Assembly (NCBI GenBank): GCA_934249265.1
Contig: CAKQKQ010000051.1
Location: 1 to 13,546 of the forward strand
DNA from: an uncultured Clostridia bacterium
GTDB lineage: Bacteria > Bacillota > Clostridia > Christensenellales > Borkfalkiaceae
Direction of reading: 5' to 3'
Length of the DNA: 13,546 bases
Part shown: piece by piece, positions 1-7,465 of the stretch
How positions within the stretch are numbered: the stretch's first letter is position 1
Layout of the letters: each line of letters begins with the position of its first letter
Made by a program: the position numbers and the translations under genes
The notes under the pieces: model-generated
Told to the model about the DNA's origin: nothing
Seen by the model: the letters and a program-made list of their open reading frames with translations, nothing else
Databases searched by the model: none

Positions 1-2138
1 GCGCGTATGCTCCCGAAGTTATTTATTGGAACGGCACGTTCTATATGTACTCTTCGATCGGCGGCAGAGGTCACAGGATTTTGACGGCGACAAGTCCCGA
101 AGGTCCGTTCGTTGCGGCAAACGAAACAAACTACGGCTTAAATATCGACGGTTCGGTATTTATCGACGACGACGAAAGAATGTATTTCTTGTATGCAAAC
201 TCTGGCGGCGTAAGAAGTTATGCTTTAAGCGACCCCTTGACTTTCGACGGCAGAAGTTCGGCTATCGGCAACACTTCTATCGGCGGTTGGACGGAAGGTC
301 CGGGCTTAATTAAAAGAGACGGCATTTATTACCTCACTTACACGGGTACAAACGTAATTTCCGACGCATATAAAGTAGGTTATTCTGTTTCTACGGTAGG
401 TCTTTCCGACCCCGGCAGTTGGAATTACGGCGACAACAAAACGTTGCTTCTCGATTCCGATTACGATATAGCAAAAGGCGATTACGGCAAGGGTACGGGA
501 CACTCGTCCACGGTACTCGGACCGGATCTCGACAGTTATTACATTGCATACCACACGTTAAACGCGGTTGCAGGTCCTAACAGATCTATGGCAATCGACA
601 GATTATTGTTTAACGGCGCGCAAATGACGACAGTTCCCACCGACAGCGAAGCAATTGCTCCCGCACTTCCCGAGTTTGCAACCGAAAGTTTTGAAAAAGG
701 CTTTGCAGACGGAGTATTCACAAGCGAAAACGGAGTAAAACTTTCCAAGGCTACAACGGGCAGTTCCTTCTCGGCAGAATTCAACTTCAAGGGCGACAAC
801 ACTAAATGTTTGGTTGGTTATACCGACAGCGAAAATTACGTTTACGTGCAAACCGACCTTGCAAACAAGAAAATCACGCTTACTAAAGTAGCAAACGGCA
901 ACGCGCAAACGGTTAAAGAAAGCACGTTTACAAACGCTTTCGACGCAAACGTCGTTCACACTATAAGAGTCGCTTACAAAAACGGCAAAATGGACGTTTA
1001 TTTTGACAATATGTGCAAAATCGACGACGCAGACGTAAATTGCGGCGCGGGCAAAATCGGTTACGAAGGCGCAAGCGAAATTTACTTCACGGCATTTTCA
1101 AACGTAGCGATGGGCGACTCGGATAAGGTCGAAGCAAAACAATCCAAGGCAAACATCGGCTCGGTTACTTACGACGAAAGCAAATCTTCGCTTAAAAACA
1201 GCCAAATCGTAAACGCCGATTCCGAACCCATTGCCAACAGCATGTACTACGCAAACGCAAAACAACTCAACCTTGCTAAAGACGATTACGCATCTTACAA
1301 AGTTAAGTTTGCAAACACCGGCTTGTACGGTCTTGTAATGACTTATCCCGCAAGTATGAGGGGTAAACAAATCGGCGTAAGAGTAGACGACAGAGAAGTA
1401 TACAAAGTTACGCTTCCCAACGTAAACGTAGACACCGACGAAGATCCGTTCGTTACGGCTCTCGTTACCGAATTTGAAGTTTTGCGTAAAATCAGCATGA
1501 TTTCTATTCACGGTCTTGAAAGCGAAGTATCGTTTATTTCGTTCAGACTCGAAGAAACTTCGAGATGGACTCCCGATTATTCCAACGACTTGTCCGCTCC
1601 CGTAACCAAGGGCGCAACTTACGTCACCACTTGGAAGGTTAGAAACGACGGCGAAAAGGACGCTCACTTCATTAAGGCAAACACGAGAAACCTCGTTTAC
1701 TTCGGCGATTCTCACTTCACCGACGCAAGCGTAGAAGTATCCATTAAGTACGTTTACGAATCGAGTTCGCAATCGTCGGGTATAGTGTTGAGGGCTAAAA
1801 ACTATTCGGCGTCTTCGGTTGATACTTACACGAGTATTCAAGCATATTACGTATATATGAAGTGCGTAAGCGGCGGAGTCGGCGAAATAGGTCTTGCAAA
1901 ACTCAACCACAACAATTCAAACCTTACGGTAAAAGTAAGGGGCGGCGTTGAAGGCGTAACGATAGGTTCTTACAACAAACTTAAAGCGGTAATCAAAGGA
2001 AACGAAATCAAAGTTTACTTAAACGGTCAAGAGATGTTCTCTTACGTTGACGCCGATCCGTTCGTAACGGGCAATATCGGTCTTTACAACAACGGCGCAG
2101 AGTCTTACTTTAAGGACCTTTCGATTAAAGGCGCATAA
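1..2138 (+). CDS. GH43-type multidomain glycoside hydrolase, 5'-truncated
   Basis: The reading frame is open from base 3 and its start lies left of the window. Internal ATGs such as base 45 are not starts, because the homology extends upstream through the GH43-like segment AYAPEVIYWNG (bases 3-35). Aligned with the paralogue at 2360, about 118 N-terminal residues are missing, including the expected signal peptide and the catalytic-base Asp. Visible GH43 five-bladed propeller motifs are NIDGS (putative pKa-modulating Asp, codon 147-149), WTEGP (putative general acid Glu, codon 294-296), GHSS and YHT. After the propeller come a concanavalin-A-like beta-sandwich (about bases 740-1110), a galactose-binding-like (CBM6/35-like) region (about 1270-1560) and a C-terminal LamG/CBM66-like sandwich with SGIVLRAKNYS. 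Predicted role: exo- or endo-acting hydrolysis of arabinose-, xylose- or galactose-containing polysaccharide outside the cell. The exact substrate cannot be told. The family call is firm; the C-terminal module names are approximate. Confidence 0.88.
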   Translation, partial: AYAPEVIYWNGTFYMYSSIGGRGHRILTATSPEGPFVAANETNYGLNIDGSVFIDDDERMYFLYANSGGVRSYALSDPLTFDGRSSAIGNTSIGGWTEGPGLIKRDGIYYLTYTGTNVISDAYKVGYSVSTVGLSDPGSWNYGDNKTLLLDSDYDIAKGDYGKGTGHSSTVLGPDLDSYYIAYHTLNAVAGPNRSMAIDRLLFNGAQMTTVPTDSEAIAPALPEFATESFEKGFADGVFTSENGVKLSKATTGSSFSAEFNFKGDNTKCLVGYTDSENYVYVQTDLANKKITLTKVANGNAQTVKESTFTNAFDANVVHTIRVAYKNGKMDVYFDNMCKIDDADVNCGAGKIGYEGASEIYFTAFSNVAMGDSDKVEAKQSKANIGSVTYDESKSSLKNSQIVNADSEPIANSMYYANAKQLNLAKDDYASYKVKFANTGLYGLVMTYPASMRGKQIGVRVDDREVYKVTLPNVNVDTDEDPFVTALVTEFEVLRKISMISIHGLESEVSFISFRLEETSRWTPDYSNDLSAPVTKGATYVTTWKVRNDGEKDAHFIKANTRNLVYFGDSHFTDASVEVSIKYVYESSSQSSGIVLRAKNYSASSVDTYTSIQAYYVYMKCVSGGVGEIGLAKLNHNNSNLTVKVRGGVEGVTIGSYNKLKAVIKGNEIKVYLNGQEMFSYVDADPFVTGNIGLYNNGAESYFKDLSIKGA

Positions 2139-2168
2139 TTTGTTTAAAGCATATAAACTATAAGAAGT

Positions 2169-2194
2169 AAATTTTGATACAAGTTCAAAATTTT
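2169..2194 (+). terminator. Weak AT-rich hairpin after the first GH43 gene
   Basis: A 9-bp inverted repeat, AAATTTTGA/TCAAAATTT, with a 7-nt loop, lies 30 nt after the stop codon and runs into TTTT. It contains almost no G-C pairs, so it would be an inefficient terminator. The better terminator-like hairpin lies further on at 2303-2335. Confidence 0.35.
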
Positions 2195-2208
2195 GCGCTA
2201 ACGCGCTC

Positions 2209-2226
2209 GCAAAGTTGACACTTTGC
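2209..2226. promoter_or_regulatory. Palindrome over the -35 box, candidate operator
   Basis: GCAAAGTTGACACTTTGC is a perfect 7-bp inverted repeat with a 4-bp centre, and it covers the TTGACA -35 hexamer at 2215-2220. A second small dyad, CACTT-CT-AAGTG (2226-2237), fills most of the promoter spacer. A repressor bound here would block RNA polymerase. No regulator can be assigned from the sequence. Confidence 0.4.
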
Positions 2227-2243
2227 ACTTCTAAGTGTGTAAT
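2215..2243 (+). promoter_or_regulatory. Sigma-A-type promoter for the second GH43 gene
   Basis: TTGACA (2215-2220), a 17-nt spacer, then TGTAAT (2238-2243, 5 of 6 to consensus). The predicted start near 2250 gives a leader of about 110 nt before the ATG at 2360. This leader carries two hairpins. Confidence 0.6.
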
Positions 2244-2247
2244 ATGC

Positions 2248-2283
2248 GAAATTGTAAACCCTTGCAAGCAAGTTTCCAATTTC
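2248..2283 (+). promoter_or_regulatory. Interrupted stem-loop at the start of the leader RNA
   Basis: GAAATTG pairs with CAATTTC (7 bp). Inside it, after a 1x1 internal loop, AAAC pairs with GTTT; then, after a CC bulge, TTG pairs with CAA around a CAAG loop. It begins about at the predicted transcription start, so it would cap the 5' end of the transcript. The same bases contain a degenerate CcpA-box-like string at 2253-2266 (TGTAAACCCTTGCA). That string fails at the invariant central CG, so I do not call a cre site. Confidence 0.4.
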
Positions 2284-2302
2284 TTATATTATTGACAACA
2301 GT

Positions 2303-2335
2303 AAATAAAGGAGAATTTCGGTTCTCCTTTATTTT
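2303..2335 (+). terminator. Hairpin with UUCG loop: terminator or leader attenuator
   Basis: A perfect 13-bp inverted repeat (AAATAAAGGAGAA/TTCTCCTTTATTT) surrounds TTTCGG, which can fold as a UUCG tetraloop closed by a U-G pair. The descending arm ends in TTTATTTT. The hairpin ends 24 nt before the second GH43 start and lies downstream of that gene's own predicted promoter. It could end read-through from the first GH43 gene or attenuate the second. The ascending arm contains an SD-like AAAGGAG with no start codon in range. Confidence 0.6.
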
Positions 2336-2359
2336 AAAAAAAAGGAAAAATTCTATATA

Positions 2360-4864
2360 ATGAAAAAAGTATTACCCATAATTTTAATTTTGACTATTCT
2401 TACGTCCTTAAACTTCGGTTGCGGAAAAACTAAAAAAGAGGAAAAATACGATATGAACACCAGAGTCGCTTTAAACAAAAACGAGCAAGAATACACGTTT
2501 GAAGACAAGCCTACTTATTCAAATTATATGAATTTAACGTATAACGGCAATATCACCGAAGTGGGCGACCCCTTTATAATGAGGTGGAACGGCAAGTATT
2601 ATCTTTATCCTTCCGCCCGTAATCTCGGCGTGCTTTGCTTTGTTTCCGACGACCTTGTAAATTGGTCGAATCCCGTGGTTGTCGCACAACTCGACGAATA
2701 CACGCGCGACGGTTACGCGCCAGAAGTGGTTTATTACAACGGAAGTTTTTACATGTGCGAATCTCAAGGAGGAAAGGGGCATTACATATTAAAAGCCGAT
2801 AATCCTTTAGGTCCGTTTACAAGAATTTCCAACAATTTATCTCGCGGTATAGACGGCAGTTTTTATATCGACGGCGACGGTGAGTTGTACTTTATGCACA
2901 CTTCCACCGCAAGCGGTTTGTCATACGTAAAAGTAAAGGACATCGAGGGCGGTCTTAAAGAGGAAAACGAAGTTTTCGACGGCATTTCGAGGACGATATC
3001 GAGCGCGACTTTAAGTATGAACGGCTGGACAGAAGGTCCGGGGGTGTTTAGAAGAGGCGATTATTATTATCTCACTTACACGGGCAACCACGTGTCGAGC
3101 ATAGGCTATAAGGTTGCATATTCTTATTTAAAAGCCGACAAAATCGATTATAGAAAGTTTGCTTCTTTAGAAGACCAACATATCACTTTAATCAACACTT
3201 CGGAGGGCAAAGGCATTTCCCCGGGTCACAGCAGCGACTTTATCGGTCCTAATCTCGACGGAATTTGGACGGGTTATCACACCCACGGACCTACGAGAAT
3301 GTTCAACCTCGCTCAATATTTCACAAACGGAGCGATTTTGCAAGCCAACGGTTATCCTAATTACACCGTAGACGCGCCCGATATGCCCGATTTTTCCGCG
3401 GAAAACGCCGAAGGGCTTAATCAAGAGGGCAGATATACTCTTGCTCAAACGCCCACGCAGTCGCTTTACACTGCGGAATTTAACTTTAAAATCCGCGCCG
3501 ACGGCAACGGCGGAGTTATCGTGGGGTATACCGACGCAGACAATTATACGGCAATTAAAGTGGAAAACAATTTGTTGTACGTGATTAAGGTTGCAAACGG
3601 CAAATCGACCGAACTTGCGCAAACGGAAATTCCCGCTAAAAATTGCTCGATACACACCTTAAACACTTTAAGAGTGGAAAACGGCTTTAATAAATGCTAC
3701 GTCACGTTTAACGGTATGCGACTTATCACCTTAAATAAATCGCTTGACGGCGGCAGACTCGGATACGACGAAAACGTATCGTCGGAAAACATTTTTTACA
3801 CCGCTTACACGAACGACAGTTTCGGCACGAGCGACTTTGAAAGCGCGAAAAATTTGCCTTCGTCTTTCCCTGCATACACCTATTTAAAGGGCGAAAACAG
3901 AGGTTTTTACATTAAAAACGCCAAAGTCAAAGCCGACGGCGTAAGGCAAGGCGAAAAGGAAAGCACCAAACAAAACGAACTTTACACTTCGGTCGTTTTA
4001 GACAGTAAAGACGACTACGTGAAGTACGCGGTCAATGCAAAACGCACGGGCAAATACCGTTTGCTTGCGTACGTGAATAAAAATTGCGTCGGCGCAATTG
4101 CCGAAGCGGTTGTCGATTCTACCGACATTTACAAACTTCAAGTTCCGTCTATCGCTTTGGAAAAACCCGAAGACGATTACGTGCTTGTCGATATGGGTAC
4201 TTTTGAAATGACCGAAGGCAAGCACACGCTTAAAATAAGGCTTTTCAGCGGCAAACTCGACGTTGTTTCCTTTAAAATCAACGACTTGGCAGAATCGTAT
4301 AACGATGGATATTTGCAAGACGATTTGACCGAAGAAAAGGGCATTTTCAAACTCGGTTTGGGCAGTAATTTATACACGTTTGACGGTGGACTTATCACGA
4401 AAGACAAAACGTCTTATGCCGATAAAATATTCATGACGGCGGGCAACGACGGCGTAGCCGATTACGAAGTTTCGGTGGATATGACGGTAAGCAGCGGCGA
4501 AAGCGGCATTTTAGTAAGGGCGAAAAACTACTCTTATCACAACGCGCAAACGACTTACTCTTTCCAAGGCTACTATATATCGTTAAACGTTGCCGGCGCG
4601 GTAAAAGTATATAAATACAATTACGGCAGACAGCAATATTACGTAGGCTTTTTAACTGACGAAAACGGCGATTATTATACGTCTATCGAGGGCAAAACGT
4701 TTAGACTCAAAGTTGTGGCAAAGGGCAATTCTATCAGCGTGTATATCGACGGAAAAAGACATTGCACGATTAACGACGATTATGCGTTCTACAACGGCGG
4801 CTGGGGCTTCTATTCCGAAAGCAGCGTGACGAAATTCGCAAATCTCGAATATAAAGAAATTTAA
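2360..4864 (+). CDS. GH43-type multidomain glycoside hydrolase lipoprotein
   Basis: Complete protein of 834 residues, a tandem paralogue of the preceding gene. The N-terminus is a lipoprotein-like signal peptide with the lipid-accepting Cys at residue 21 (context LNFGC, a slightly non-canonical lipobox), so the enzyme should be anchored on the outside of the membrane. The GH43 propeller spans about residues 55-345, with a complete putative catalytic set: Asp70 (VGDPF, general base), Asp165 (GIDGS, pKa modulator) and Glu225 (WTEGP, general acid), plus GHSS at 289-292 and YHTHG at 306-310. Three non-catalytic modules follow: a concanavalin-A-like sandwich (about 368-485), a galactose-binding-like CBM6/35-type domain (about 545-642) and a C-terminal LamG/CBM66-like sandwich (about 670-834, with GILVRAKNYS). 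Expected role: surface cleavage of alpha-L-arabinosyl, beta-xylosyl or beta-galactosyl linkages; the specificity is unknown. The start is supported by the signal peptide. The SD is weak (AAAGGAAA around 2341-2348, spacing about 11). Confidence 0.9.
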   Translation: MKKVLPIILILTILTSLNFGCGKTKKEEKYDMNTRVALNKNEQEYTFEDKPTYSNYMNLTYNGNITEVGDPFIMRWNGKYYLYPSARNLGVLCFVSDDLVNWSNPVVVAQLDEYTRDGYAPEVVYYNGSFYMCESQGGKGHYILKADNPLGPFTRISNNLSRGIDGSFYIDGDGELYFMHTSTASGLSYVKVKDIEGGLKEENEVFDGISRTISSATLSMNGWTEGPGVFRRGDYYYLTYTGNHVSSIGYKVAYSYLKADKIDYRKFASLEDQHITLINTSEGKGISPGHSSDFIGPNLDGIWTGYHTHGPTRMFNLAQYFTNGAILQANGYPNYTVDAPDMPDFSAENAEGLNQEGRYTLAQTPTQSLYTAEFNFKIRADGNGGVIVGYTDADNYTAIKVENNLLYVIKVANGKSTELAQTEIPAKNCSIHTLNTLRVENGFNKCYVTFNGMRLITLNKSLDGGRLGYDENVSSENIFYTAYTNDSFGTSDFESAKNLPSSFPAYTYLKGENRGFYIKNAKVKADGVRQGEKESTKQNELYTSVVLDSKDDYVKYAVNAKRTGKYRLLAYVNKNCVGAIAEAVVDSTDIYKLQVPSIALEKPEDDYVLVDMGTFEMTEGKHTLKIRLFSGKLDVVSFKINDLAESYNDGYLQDDLTEEKGIFKLGLGSNLYTFDGGLITKDKTSYADKIFMTAGNDGVADYEVSVDMTVSSGESGILVRAKNYSYHNAQTTYSFQGYYISLNVAGAVKVYKYNYGRQQYYVGFLTDENGDYYTSIEGKTFRLKVVAKGNSISVYIDGKRHCTINDDYAFYNGGWGFYSESSVTKFANLEYKEI

Positions 4865-4904
4865 CGTAAATTTAAAACTCAATGAATTAAATTATTTTAG
4901 TTTT

Positions 4905-4938
4905 GCCGCCGCACGCATTTTGCGTGCGGCGGCATTTT
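4905..4938 (+). terminator. Strong intrinsic terminator after the GH43 pair
   Basis: A perfect 12-bp GC-rich stem (GCCGCCGCACGC/GCGTGCGGCGGC, 4905-4916 with 4922-4933), an ATTTT loop, and a following ATTTTAT tail. It lies 40 nt after the stop codon of the second GH43 gene. Confidence 0.85.
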
Positions 4939-5101
4939 ATATTTAAAATTTATATATGCAGTTGTTGCAATCGGCGGCATTTTTTTGTTGTTGCAGTATA
5001 CCGTTATTGCGTGCGGCGGCTTTTATATAGGCTTTTATATATATTTCGTGTTATTGCGTTGGGCGGCATTTTGCGTTTGCGGTTTTGTTTATTGCGGCGG
5101 C
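4920..5101. repeat. Degenerate GGCGGC-centred repeat field
   Basis: GGCGGC occurs at 4928, 4973, 5015, 5062 and 5096, at spacings of 45, 42, 47 and 34 bp. Each copy follows a TTGTTGCAATC-, TTATTGCG- or TTGCGTGC-like string, and four of the five run straight into a TTTT-rich stretch. The longest exact repeat is TTGCGTGCGGCGGC at 4920-4933 and 5007-5020. The first copy is the descending arm of the terminator at 4905-4938. The later copies lack a facing complementary arm, so they cannot form the same hairpin locally. The open frame across this stretch (4903-5160) is Cys/Arg/Phe-rich low-complexity sequence with no SD, and I do not consider it a gene. Confidence 0.55.
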
Positions 5102-5188
5102 GTTTTGTTTTCGTTTGCGTTTTAACGCGATTTTTGTCGAATAATTTAATTTTCACTTAAATATCAATAAAAAAATGCGCTTAAAGTA
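4939..5188. other. Gene-free interval before htpG
   Basis: About 250 bp of T- and G-rich plus-strand DNA between the GH43 terminator and the htpG promoter. It holds repeat copies 2-5 described at 4920-5101, several TATATATTT tracts, and an AT-rich end (about 5140-5180). I see no RNA gene, ribosome binding site or credible reading frame. Confidence 0.6.
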
Positions 5189-5217
5189 TTGACAAACGCT
5201 TTAATTAGGACTACAAT
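5189..5217 (+). promoter_or_regulatory. Sigma-A promoter of htpG
   Basis: TTGACA (5189-5194, perfect), a 17-nt spacer, and TACAAT (5212-5217, 5 of 6). The predicted start near 5224 falls inside the CIRCE element, and the leader is about 90 nt. Confidence 0.85.
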
Positions 5218-5218
5218 A

Positions 5219-5245
5219 TTAGCAGTCAAAGGTTGAGAGTGCTAA
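5219..5245. promoter_or_regulatory. CIRCE operator (HrcA binding site)
   Basis: TTAGCAGTC-N9-GAGTGCTAA. Against the consensus TTAGCACTC-N9-GAGTGCTAA the right arm is perfect and the left arm has one change (C to G at 5225). The 9-bp spacing is exact. The element starts 1 bp after the -10 box and overlaps the predicted transcription start, the usual position for HrcA repression. It indicates heat-shock control of the downstream htpG. Confidence 0.9.
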
Positions 5246-5313
5246 TTTATTTTAAATTGTGCGCAATCGATTAACCGAAATCAAGAAATTTTACTGAAAG
5301 GAGATATATTAAT

Positions 5314-7182
5314 ATGAAAAAGTTTAAGGCGGAATCGCAAAAAGTGTTGGATATGATGATTAATTCGATATATACCAACAAAGAGATTTTTTTAAGAGAA
5401 TTGTTGTCAAACTGTTCCGACGCGCTCGATAAACTTTATTTTAAGAGTTTAAACGGCGGTTTAAGCGGCATGACGAGAGAAGATTTCAAAATCGAAATAG
5501 AGGTTGACAAGGATAAAAGAACGCTCACCATATCCGATAACGGTATCGGTATGACTAAAGACGAACTCGAAAACAACCTCGGCGTAATCGCAAAAAGCGG
5601 TTCGCAAGACTTTAAAAACGAAAATAAAGACAGCGCAGATAAGGGCGATATCAGCATAATCGGTCAATTCGGCGTAGGTTTTTACAGCGCGTTTATGGTG
5701 GCTGAAAAAGTCGAAGTTTTGTCCAAGGCTTACGGCAGCGACGAGGCTAATTTGTGGGTAAGCAGCGGAGCGGAAGGCTACGACGTAAAACCCGCGGTTA
5801 AGGCTACAAACGGCACGCAAATCACGCTTTATCTCAAACCCGATACCGATGACGAAAAGTACAGCGAATTTTTGGAAGAATACAAAATTCGTTCGCTCGT
5901 AAAGAAATATTCCGATTATATCAAGTACCCCATCAAAATGATGACTACTCATTATCAAGCACCCGAAAATGAAGGAGAAGAAGGCAAAGAAACTCAGTCT
6001 CTCGAGACGGTAAACAGCATGACTCCGCTTTGGAAGAAGAATAAAAACGAAATCACCGAAGAAGAGTACAACGAGTTTTACAAGTCGGTATTTATGGACT
6101 ACGAAGACCCGCTTAAAGTCATTCATATGTCGGCAGAGGGCGTAGTCGATTTTAAAGCGTTGTTGTTTATCCCAGCAAACGCTCCGTACAATTATTATTC
6201 AAAGAACTATGAAAAGGGCTTGAAATTGTACACAAACGGCGTGCTTATCGCCGATAAAAACAAAGACCTTTTGCCCGATTATTTCGGCTTTGTAAAGGGC
6301 ATTGTAGACAGCGAAGTCGACCTCAATGTATCGAGAGAGACCGTTCAACAGTCTCGTCAACTCAAACTTATCGCAAGCAATATCGAAAAGAAGATTAAAA
6401 ACGAACTTTCTTCTATGCTCGAAACGGATAGAGAAAAATACGAAAAATTCTACAAGGCGTTCGGACTTCAACTCAAATTCGGCTTGTACGAAAGTTGGGG
6501 CAGCAAAAAGGACGTTTTGCAAGATTTATTGATGTTCCACTCGGTAAAAGAGGACAAACTTGTCACGTTTAAAGAATACGTAAGCAAAATGAGCGAAGAC
6601 CAGAAGTACATTTATTACGCAACGGGCAAGTCTGTTGACGGAATAAAACTTCTTCCTCAATGCGAAAAAGTGCTTGAAAGCGGGTACGATATTTTGTGCT
6701 TTACCGACGACGTAGACGAATTTGCTATCAAATTCCTCACAAAATACGACGAAAAAGAATTCCGTTCGGTATCTTCGAGCGACCTCGGTCTCAAAGAAGA
6801 GGAAACCGCTTATGAAGACGCAAAAGAAATCACCGATTTCATGAAAGACGCGCTCGACGGAAAGGTTGCCGACGTAAAAATTTCCACAAGACTCAAGTCT
6901 CACCCCGTTTGCATTTCGGCGCAAGGCGACGTGTCTGTCGAAATGGAAAAGGTACTCAATGCAAACCCCAACAAACAAATGGACGTCAAGGCGGAAAAAG
7001 TGCTTGAAATCAACGCAAATCACCCCATTTACGGCAAAATCAAAACTCTTTTCGAGACCGATAAAGACAAACTTAAAAATCTCACCAAGGTTTTGTATGC
7101 TCAAGCCCAACTTATCGAGGGCTTAACGGTAGAGAACCCCACCGAAATTACCGACGTAATTTGCGGTTTGCTTTCCGAATAA
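5314..7182 (+). CDS. htpG: Molecular chaperone HtpG (Hsp90)
   Basis: A 622-residue protein of normal length for bacterial Hsp90, an ATP-driven homodimeric cytoplasmic chaperone. The N-terminal GHKL ATPase domain (about 1-210) shows FLRELLSNCSDALDKL (catalytic Glu29, Asn33, Asp36), SDNGIGM (74-80, ATP-contacting Asp75) and the lid glycine motif GQFGVGF (117-123). A charged linker (about 214-230) leads to the middle domain, which holds LNVSRETVQQSR with the conserved ATP-sensing Arg341. The C-terminal dimerisation domain follows, and there is no MEEVD tail, as expected in bacteria. The start is fixed by AAAGGAG at 5297-5303, 10 nt upstream. It is a single-gene transcript between its own promoter/CIRCE and a terminator, and it sits among glycan genes without an obvious functional link. 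One feature is less usual: the ATPase motif has Cys34 where Ala is common (SNASDA). Confidence 0.98.
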   Translation: MKKFKAESQKVLDMMINSIYTNKEIFLRELLSNCSDALDKLYFKSLNGGLSGMTREDFKIEIEVDKDKRTLTISDNGIGMTKDELENNLGVIAKSGSQDFKNENKDSADKGDISIIGQFGVGFYSAFMVAEKVEVLSKAYGSDEANLWVSSGAEGYDVKPAVKATNGTQITLYLKPDTDDEKYSEFLEEYKIRSLVKKYSDYIKYPIKMMTTHYQAPENEGEEGKETQSLETVNSMTPLWKKNKNEITEEEYNEFYKSVFMDYEDPLKVIHMSAEGVVDFKALLFIPANAPYNYYSKNYEKGLKLYTNGVLIADKNKDLLPDYFGFVKGIVDSEVDLNVSRETVQQSRQLKLIASNIEKKIKNELSSMLETDREKYEKFYKAFGLQLKFGLYESWGSKKDVLQDLLMFHSVKEDKLVTFKEYVSKMSEDQKYIYYATGKSVDGIKLLPQCEKVLESGYDILCFTDDVDEFAIKFLTKYDEKEFRSVSSSDLGLKEEETAYEDAKEITDFMKDALDGKVADVKISTRLKSHPVCISAQGDVSVEMEKVLNANPNKQMDVKAEKVLEINANHPIYGKIKTLFETDKDKLKNLTKVLYAQAQLIEGLTVENPTEITDVICGLLSE

Positions 7183-7209
7183 TTTAAAAACGAGTTATAT
7201 AGCGAACTC

Positions 7210-7228
7210 TTAATAAAAATTTTATTAA
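7210..7228. other. AT-only palindrome downstream of htpG
   Basis: TTAATAAAA-A-TTTTATTAA is a 9-bp perfect inverted repeat with a single central base. It is too tight to fold as an RNA hairpin without losing central pairs, and no protein is known to me for it. It lies between the htpG stop codon and the real terminator. Confidence 0.3.
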
Positions 7229-7270
7229 AAGCGCGCTGTGTGACAAAATATAAAAAAGTTTAAAAGTGCG

Positions 7271-7309
7271 CAGCCGCCTTTCGATTTTGAAAGGCGGCTG
7301 TATTTTTTA
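7271..7309 (+). terminator. Intrinsic terminator of htpG
   Basis: A perfect 12-bp stem (CAGCCGCCTTTC/GAAAGGCGGCTG), a 6-nt GATTTT loop and a TATTTTTTA tail. It lies 88 nt after the htpG stop. Confidence 0.9.
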
Positions 7310-7413
7310 TTAAATGAGTTTATTTATATTGCGGCATTTTATCTAATAAATTAAGACTTTTGGCAATTGTTAACCATTTATAGTTTTTGAAAGCACAATT
7401 ATACAAATAACAC

Positions 7414-7442
7414 TTGAAAAAACAAAACAAATAGTGTATAAT
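7414..7442 (+). promoter_or_regulatory. Promoter of the SGNH hydrolase-GT8 unit
   Basis: TTGAAA (7414-7419), a 17-nt spacer and a perfect TATAAT (7437-7442). The predicted start near 7449 leaves a leader of only about 25 nt before the ATG at 7474. Confidence 0.8.
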
Positions 7443-7445
7443 TAT

Positions 7446-7465
7446 AAGGCTTGTGAAGGCTTGTG
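7446..7465 (+). repeat. Tandem 10-bp direct repeat at the transcription start
   Basis: AAGGCTTGTG occurs twice back to back (7446-7455 and 7456-7465). The pair covers the predicted transcription start, and the second copy runs into the ribosome binding site GGAGG (7465-7469). Confidence 0.7.

Noticed and set aside
1098..1910. Long open frame on the minus strand inside the first GH43 gene (270 codons)
   Set aside because: It is an antisense shadow of a gene whose plus-strand frame has clear GH43 and accessory-domain homology. The protein has no recognisable motif and no ribosome binding site. A similar 221-codon antisense frame lies in htpG (5461-6126) and is rejected for the same reason.
2253..2266. 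CcpA (cre) box in the GH43 leader
   Set aside because: TGTAAACCCTTGCA matches the degenerate consensus at most positions but breaks the invariant central CG. It is better explained as part of the stem-loop at 2248-2283.
2292..2361. Second TTGACA (2292-2297) and TATAAT (2356-2361) as another promoter
   Set aside because: The boxes are about 58 bp apart, and the TATAAT overlaps the start codon. No -10 box lies 16-18 nt from the TTGACA.
4903..5160. 85-codon open frame after the GH43 terminator
   Set aside because: It starts inside the terminator's ascending arm region, has no SD, and encodes Arg/Cys/Phe-rich low-complexity sequence that simply follows the repeat composition.
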